The translations under genes and the position numbers were made by a program. 64,000 bases of DNA from the NCBI RefSeq assembly GCF_027627575.1, contig NZ_CP114065.1:1984001-2048000 (forward strand). The letters are read 5' to 3'. Below, in pieces: positions 59,731-64,000 of this stretch. Each line of letters starts with the position of its first letter. Within the stretch, counting starts at the first letter, position 1. This DNA is from Kribbella sp. CA-293567 (GTDB lineage: Bacteria > Actinomycetota > Actinomycetes > Propionibacteriales > Kribbellaceae). The notes beneath the pieces were generated by a model. It saw nothing but the letters and a program-made list of their open reading frames with translations, did no database searches and was not told where the DNA came from.

Positions 59731-59899
59731 CGGAGTGGGCCTTCCTGTGCTGTGGCCATTACTGGGGGGCGTACTACTCCAACGTACTGGTTCCCCGGCT
59801 CCGTTCCTCCACAGGCGAACGCATTACCGTGGTCACACGGCGGCACGCGCTGGTGCGGTCGTGTACACAGTATGTGCACGCAGAGAGTAAGGGACCATC

Positions 59900-60328
59900 A
59901 TGACCGAGGCGATCAGGCTGCTCGACATCCGCGACACGGCGCTGTCCAGCGACGAGGTGCTGGCCGCGGTCGCCGACCCCGGCGCCGGCGGGACGACGCT
60001 GTTCGTCGGCACCGTCCGCAACCACGATCACGACCGCCCGGTCGACGAGCTGCGCTACGAGGCGCACCCCGAGGCGCTCAAGCACCTCCGGGTCGTGGCC
60101 GAGCGGATCTGCGCGCAACACCCGGCCGTGACCGCTCTGGCGGCCGTCCACCGCACCGGCCCGCTGGCGATCGGCGACGCCGCCGTGATCGTCGCGGTGG
60201 CCGCCGCGCACCGCGATCTCGCCTTCGCCGCCAGCCGTCAGCTGATCGACGACCTCAAGGCGGAGGTTCCGATTTGGAAACACCAGCACTTCAGCGACGG
60301 TGCGAGCGAGTGGGTCGGCGCTTGCTGA
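59900..60328 (+). CDS. moaE: Molybdopterin synthase catalytic subunit
   Basis: A 142-residue MoaE. FVGTVRNHDHDRPVDELRYEAH and VPIWKHQHF, with the catalytic lysine, are the classic motifs. With MoaD it inserts two sulfurs into precursor Z to make molybdopterin. MoaD is not adjacent. The molybdoenzyme at 43.9 kb is a potential user. TAAGGGA precedes the ATG. Confidence 0.94.
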   Translation: MTEAIRLLDIRDTALSSDEVLAAVADPGAGGTTLFVGTVRNHDHDRPVDELRYEAHPEALKHLRVVAERICAQHPAVTALAAVHRTGPLAIGDAAVIVAVAAAHRDLAFAASRQLIDDLKAEVPIWKHQHFSDGASEWVGAC

Positions 60329-60358
60329 CCCGTACTCTGGGCGCATGAAGGTGGCCGG

Positions 60359-60598
60359 ATGAAGGTTTTGGCGTGGCTGGCGTTCCCGCTGGTCGCGACC
60401 GGGCTGGCGATGTGCTGGGCGGCTTGGCGTGGGCGGACCCGAGGTCCCCGCCGGTCCGGTGGTGCCTTCGCGTCGGTGGAGGAGTTCCGCCGCTTCACCG
60501 AGGCGGTGGCCGCGCCCGGTCCCCGTTCCACCCCTGAGCCGCGCCGCGGGCTGCGCGGGCTCTTCCGGAAACTCAAGATCGCAGGGCAGGGTTCGTGA
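60359..60598 (+). CDS. Small membrane protein
   Basis: A 79-residue protein with one N-terminal transmembrane helix (about 3-22) and a basic cytoplasmic tail (RGRTRGPRR, RRGLRGLFRKLK). Function is unknown. A five-codon ORF (ATG 60345) ends in its ATG as ATGA. The GTGA overlap with the PDZ protease gene shows co-translation. Confidence 0.7.
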   Translation: MKVLAWLAFPLVATGLAMCWAAWRGRTRGPRRSGGAFASVEEFRRFTEAVAAPGPRSTPEPRRGLRGLFRKLKIAGQGS

Positions 60599-61632
60599 CA
60601 CGTCGTACCGCCACGCTGGTCACCTCGATCGTCGTGCTCGTCATCACGCTCGGACTGGTCACCGTCTTCCCGGTGCCGTTCGTCTCGTTCAGCCCGGGGC
60701 CGGTGAAGAACACCCTCGGTGAGTCCAAGGGCAAGCCGGTGATCGAGATCACCGGCCACGCGACCTTCCCGACCACCGGTCAGCTCGACCTGACCACCGT
60801 CTCGGTCACCTCGCCCGACCGTGAGCTGACCCTGCCGCAGGCGATGCGCAACTGGCTGGACCCGCACCACGACCTGTTCCCGCGCGACATCATCTATCCG
60901 CCGGAGCAGAGCGCCGACGAGGTCGAGCAGCAGAACACCGCGGAGATGACCGGCTCGCAGGACAGTGCCGTCGCGGCCGCCCTGCAAGAGGCCAAGGTGC
61001 CGTACAAGCCGAAGGTCTCGACGGTCTCCAAGGGCAGCCCGGCCGACGGCAAGCTCAAGCCCGGCGACATCGTGCTCGAGATCGACGGGGTGGTGCCGAG
61101 CCAGGTCCCGCAGGTCGGCGAGCTGGTCCGCAAGCACAAGGTCGGCGAGAACGTCAGCTTCCTGATCACCCGCGGCGGCAAGCAGCAGACCGTCGTCCTG
61201 AAGACCGCCGCGACCCCTGGCGAGGAGACCCGACCGATGGTCGGCATCTCGATCGGTGTCGACTCGCCGGTCAAGGTCACCGTGAACCTCGGGCAGGACA
61301 TCGGCGGTCCGAGTGCCGGTACGGCGTTCGCGCTGGCCATCTACGACAAGCTGACCGACGGCGACCTGCTGGCCGGCAAGCACGTCGCCGGGACCGGAAG
61401 CATCGACGCGCTCGGCCAGGTCGGCGCGATCGGCGGGATCCAGCAGAAGATCGCCGGCGCCAAGGACGACGGCGCCACCGTCTTCCTGGTCCCCGGACCG
61501 AACTGTGAAGCCGCCCTGCACGCCGGGGTGGACGGTATCCGCCTGGTGAAGATCACCACCCTGCACGAGGCGGTCGAGGCATTGAAAGCACTGGCCAGTG
61601 GAACTGGAGACGTCCCGGCATGCACGAAGTAG
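60595..61632 (+). CDS. PDZ/Lon-type membrane protease (YlbL family)
   Basis: A 345-residue YlbL-like protease. One transmembrane helix (about 8-27) is followed by a PDZ domain (about 150-215, GSPADGKLKPGDIVLEIDG) and a Lon proteolytic domain. The catalytic serine is in GGPSAGTAFAL and the lysine in GGIQQKIAGAK. It is anchored with the protease outside the membrane. Homologues (Rv3194c) sit next to UPF0182 in actinobacteria. Substrate is unknown. Confidence 0.9.
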   Translation: MTRRTATLVTSIVVLVITLGLVTVFPVPFVSFSPGPVKNTLGESKGKPVIEITGHATFPTTGQLDLTTVSVTSPDRELTLPQAMRNWLDPHHDLFPRDIIYPPEQSADEVEQQNTAEMTGSQDSAVAAALQEAKVPYKPKVSTVSKGSPADGKLKPGDIVLEIDGVVPSQVPQVGELVRKHKVGENVSFLITRGGKQQTVVLKTAATPGEETRPMVGISIGVDSPVKVTVNLGQDIGGPSAGTAFALAIYDKLTDGDLLAGKHVAGTGSIDALGQVGAIGGIQQKIAGAKDDGATVFLVPGPNCEAALHAGVDGIRLVKITTLHEAVEALKALASGTGDVPACTK

Positions 61633-62228
61633 GACCTGACAACAAGTACTCCGACGCGCTCGGCCAGGCGGTGATCGAGATCGAGCGGCACGTCAGCAGC
61701 GCCGGCTGGGACCAGCCCGCGCAGTTGTTCGCGCTGGTTCCGACCGAGGACCTGCTGGCCGCCGAGCCGCAACTGGCGGCTGAGCTGGGCGCCGATGACG
61801 CCTCCCAGCCGCTCACCCCGGTGGCCCAGGGCGAGCTGCCCGGCGGCATGGACGACGAACACCTGGCCGAGGCGCTGGCCCGGATCGAGTGGCCCGACGG
61901 AGTGAGCGGTTGCGCCGTCGCGGTCGAGCGCGTCGTGCTGCCGGCCTCGGCCGAGAGCGGCGCCGACACCGATGCCGAGCTCGCCCAGCTGGCCGGCAGC
62001 GACCCGCGCCGACACGAAGTACGGATGGTGGCCGCCGTCCTGCGCGACGGCGACCGCTTCGGTGCCGTCCGGTTGCGAACCCACGACGAGGACAGCGCCG
62101 TACTGACCGGCGTCGACTTGGTCCCTACGCTCTGCCAAGTACTGTCATTGACATTCGAGCCCTCGACCGCGGTCGGTCCGGGTTCCGTGTTGGGCGGTAC
62201 CAGTGACAACGAGGAGAAGCTGCCATGA
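61620..62228 (+). CDS. PPA1309-family protein
   Basis: A 202-residue cytoplasmic protein of the PPA1309 family. Features are IEIERHVSSAGWDQPAQLFALVPT at the start and ARIEWPDGVSGCAVAVERVVLP in the centre. It overlaps the protease gene by 13 bases and the UPF0182 gene by four, so the three are one translational unit. Function is unknown; the linkage suggests work with the protease and membrane protein. Confidence 0.88.
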   Translation: MHEVGPDNKYSDALGQAVIEIERHVSSAGWDQPAQLFALVPTEDLLAAEPQLAAELGADDASQPLTPVAQGELPGGMDDEHLAEALARIEWPDGVSGCAVAVERVVLPASAESGADTDAELAQLAGSDPRRHEVRMVAAVLRDGDRFGAVRLRTHDEDSAVLTGVDLVPTLCQVLSLTFEPSTAVGPGSVLGGTSDNEEKLP

Positions 62229-64000
62229 GTGACGGCGTCTACGACATGCCGGAGGAGCCGAGGCGGTCGAGGCGTACGCCCGGCCAGCGCCCGCGGGCCC
62301 TGCTACCAACGATCGCCACCCTGGTCGTGCTGCTCATCCTGTTCAGCGTCTTCACCGACGTCTGGACCCAGCGGCTGTGGTACCGGTCGGTCGATCTCGG
62401 CTCGGTGTTCAGCACGGTGCTCGGCACCCGGGTGCTGCTGTTCGTCGTGGTCGGCCTGCTGATGGCGGCCGCGGTGGTGGCGAACGTGATCATCGCCTAC
62501 CGGACCCGTCCGCGGGTCGCCCTGGCACCGTCGCCCAGCCCGGGCTTCGAGCGGTACGGCGATCTGCTGCAGCAACGCGGCAAGATCGCGATCGGCGCTC
62601 TGGCGGCCCTGATGCTCGTCTTCGGTGGCTCTGCCGCGTCGGGGGAGTGGAAGGTCTTCCTGGCCTGGCGTAACCGAACCCCGTTCGGCATCCCGGACAA
62701 GCACTTCAACATGGACATCGCGTTCTTCGTCTTCGACTACCCGTGGCTGCGCGTCCTGCTCGGCTTCGGCTACTCGATCGTGCTGCTGTCCCTGGTCGCG
62801 GCCATCATCACCCACTACCTGTACGGCGGCTTCCGCCCGTCGGCGAAGGGCCAGAAGGCCTCCGGCGCCGCGCAGGTGCAGTTCTCGGTGCTGCTCGGCC
62901 TGCTGGTGCTGCTCAAGGCGTTCAGCTACTGGCTCGACCGCTACGGTCTGGCGACCTCCGACAGCAGGCTCTTCACCGGTATCTCCTACACGGGAGACAA
63001 CGCGGTGCTGCCCAGCAAGGAGATCCTGGCCGTCATCGCGGTGATCTGCGCCGGCCTCTTCTTCGCCAACGTCGTCCGTAAGACCTGGCTGCTGCCGGGC
63101 GTCGGCACCGTCGTGCTGGTCCTGTCGGCGATCCTGCTCGGCGCGCTCTGGCCGGCTGCTCTCCAGCAGCTGCGGGTCCGCCCGAGCGAGCCGGTGAAGG
63201 AAGCGGCGTACATCACCAAGAACATCGAGGCGACCCGTCAGGCCTACGGTCTGGAGAAGACCAAGATCATCAACTACGAGGCCAAGACGCAGGCCTCGCC
63301 GGACCAGCTGGTGGCGGACGCGGGCGTGCTGCCGGGAATCCGGCTGATCGACCCGAGCGTGGTCGGACCGACCTTCGAGCAGCTGCAGCAGGTCCGTGGC
63401 TTCTACTCGTTCCCGACCGACCTCGACGTCGACCGGTACAAGATCGGCAACGAGACCCGCGACACCGTGATCGCGGTCCGCGAGGTCGAGATCGACCGGC
63501 TGCCGGCCGGGCAGCGCAACTGGAACAACGACCACACGGTCTACACCCACGGCTACGGCGTGGTCGCCGCCAACGGCAACCAGCGTGCTTCCGACGGTAC
63601 GCCGGTGTGGTCCGAGAAGGACCTGCCGCCGGTCGGGGACCTGGGGGACTACGAACCACGGATCTACTTCGGTGAGCAGTCGCCGGACTACTCGATCGTC
63701 GGCGGCCCGAAGGACGGCGCTCCGGTCGAGCTGGACACGCCGGAGGGCCAGGACGGCGGCCCGCCCACGCTGAACACCTACGCGGGCAAGGGCGGCGTAC
63801 CGATCGGTTCGTTCGGCAACAGGTTGCTCTACGCCACCAAGTTCCGCGACGCCAACCTGCTGCTGTCCAGCCGGGTCAACAACGACTCGAAGATCCTCTA
63901 CGACCGCAACCCGCGCGAGCGGGTCGAGAAGGCCGCGCCGTGGCTGACCCCGGACGGCGACCCGTACCCGGCCATCGTCGACGGCCAGGTGGTCTGGATC
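62225..64000 (+). CDS. UPF0182 membrane protein, right end cut by window
   Basis: The first 592 codons of a UPF0182 (COG1615) protein, about 950 residues when complete. Seven transmembrane helices lie in the first 330 residues; then a large domain begins with YITKNIEATRQAYGL, a family marker, and continues to the edge. ATGA overlaps the preceding stop. Rv3193c is the mycobacterial counterpart. Function is unknown. Confidence 0.93.
   Translation, partial: MSDGVYDMPEEPRRSRRTPGQRPRALLPTIATLVVLLILFSVFTDVWTQRLWYRSVDLGSVFSTVLGTRVLLFVVVGLLMAAAVVANVIIAYRTRPRVALAPSPSPGFERYGDLLQQRGKIAIGALAALMLVFGGSAASGEWKVFLAWRNRTPFGIPDKHFNMDIAFFVFDYPWLRVLLGFGYSIVLLSLVAAIITHYLYGGFRPSAKGQKASGAAQVQFSVLLGLLVLLKAFSYWLDRYGLATSDSRLFTGISYTGDNAVLPSKEILAVIAVICAGLFFANVVRKTWLLPGVGTVVLVLSAILLGALWPAALQQLRVRPSEPVKEAAYITKNIEATRQAYGLEKTKIINYEAKTQASPDQLVADAGVLPGIRLIDPSVVGPTFEQLQQVRGFYSFPTDLDVDRYKIGNETRDTVIAVREVEIDRLPAGQRNWNNDHTVYTHGYGVVAANGNQRASDGTPVWSEKDLPPVGDLGDYEPRIYFGEQSPDYSIVGGPKDGAPVELDTPEGQDGGPPTLNTYAGKGGVPIGSFGNRLLYATKFRDANLLLSSRVNNDSKILYDRNPRERVEKAAPWLTPDGDPYPAIVDGQVVWI

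Overview
The window is a 64 kb stretch of chromosome from a high-GC actinobacterium. Lineage markers include a WhiB7-type regulator, mycoredoxin, a mycothiol-dependent maleylpyruvate-isomerase-fold protein, AdnAB-type helicase-nucleases, DUF3107 and a PPA1309-family protein. Heavy use of GTG starts and leaderless promoters fits this. Gene content suggests Propionibacteriales, most like Kribbella, but that genus call is inference. No rRNA, tRNA, CRISPR array or complete insertion sequence was seen.

The backbone is a conserved actinobacterial block that, from memory of the Mycobacterium tuberculosis map, parallels the Rv3213c to Rv3193c interval. It contains ParA-like (575-1324), DEAD-box helicase (2534-5122), ferritin-like protein, DUF3107, TetR, moeZ (13065-14258), alkyltransferase-like protein, adnA/adnB (18906-25351), nudC, mycoredoxin, uvrD2 (34214-36334), whiB7 with a long attenuated leader (36588-37346), ABC1 kinase, DUF2342 protein, PDZ/Lon-like protease and a UPF0182 membrane protein that runs off the right edge. 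The theme is genome maintenance, redox and cofactor repair, and antibiotic-stress control.

Lineage-specific cargo sits between these genes. At 8-16 kb are a stand-alone LigD polymerase domain, a large secreted hydrolase with Calx-beta domains and a decayed secreted-protein fragment. At 25.3-32.2 kb, between adnB and the nucleoside phosphorylase/nudC genes, is an island with an intact and a truncated Uma2 gene, a DUF2975/XRE pair with a double operator, a NACHT-type STAND ATPase with a small partner gene, a GPP34 protein and a lipoprotein. At 40-48.6 kb are a cluster of DnaA-box-like sequences, an MMPL transporter, an FdhF/YdeP-type molybdoenzyme and a rhamnogalacturonan lyase.

The most striking cargo is at 48.9-57.0 kb: a compact type IV pilus-like machine with a major pilin, PilT-like and PilB-like ATPases, PilC, two minor pilins, a very large E5-less pilin-like protein, and a response regulator with a damaged receiver domain. 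Most of these genes overlap by 1-10 bases, so they form one operon. No prepilin peptidase, PilM/N/O or histidine kinase gene is present.

Other sequence-level features are a two-copy inverted-repeat element (1327-1432 and 41260-41359), two genes whose best start codon is CTG (5122 and 32175), several leaderless promoters with a -10 box 6-7 bases before the start codon, and many strong hairpin terminators between convergent genes.
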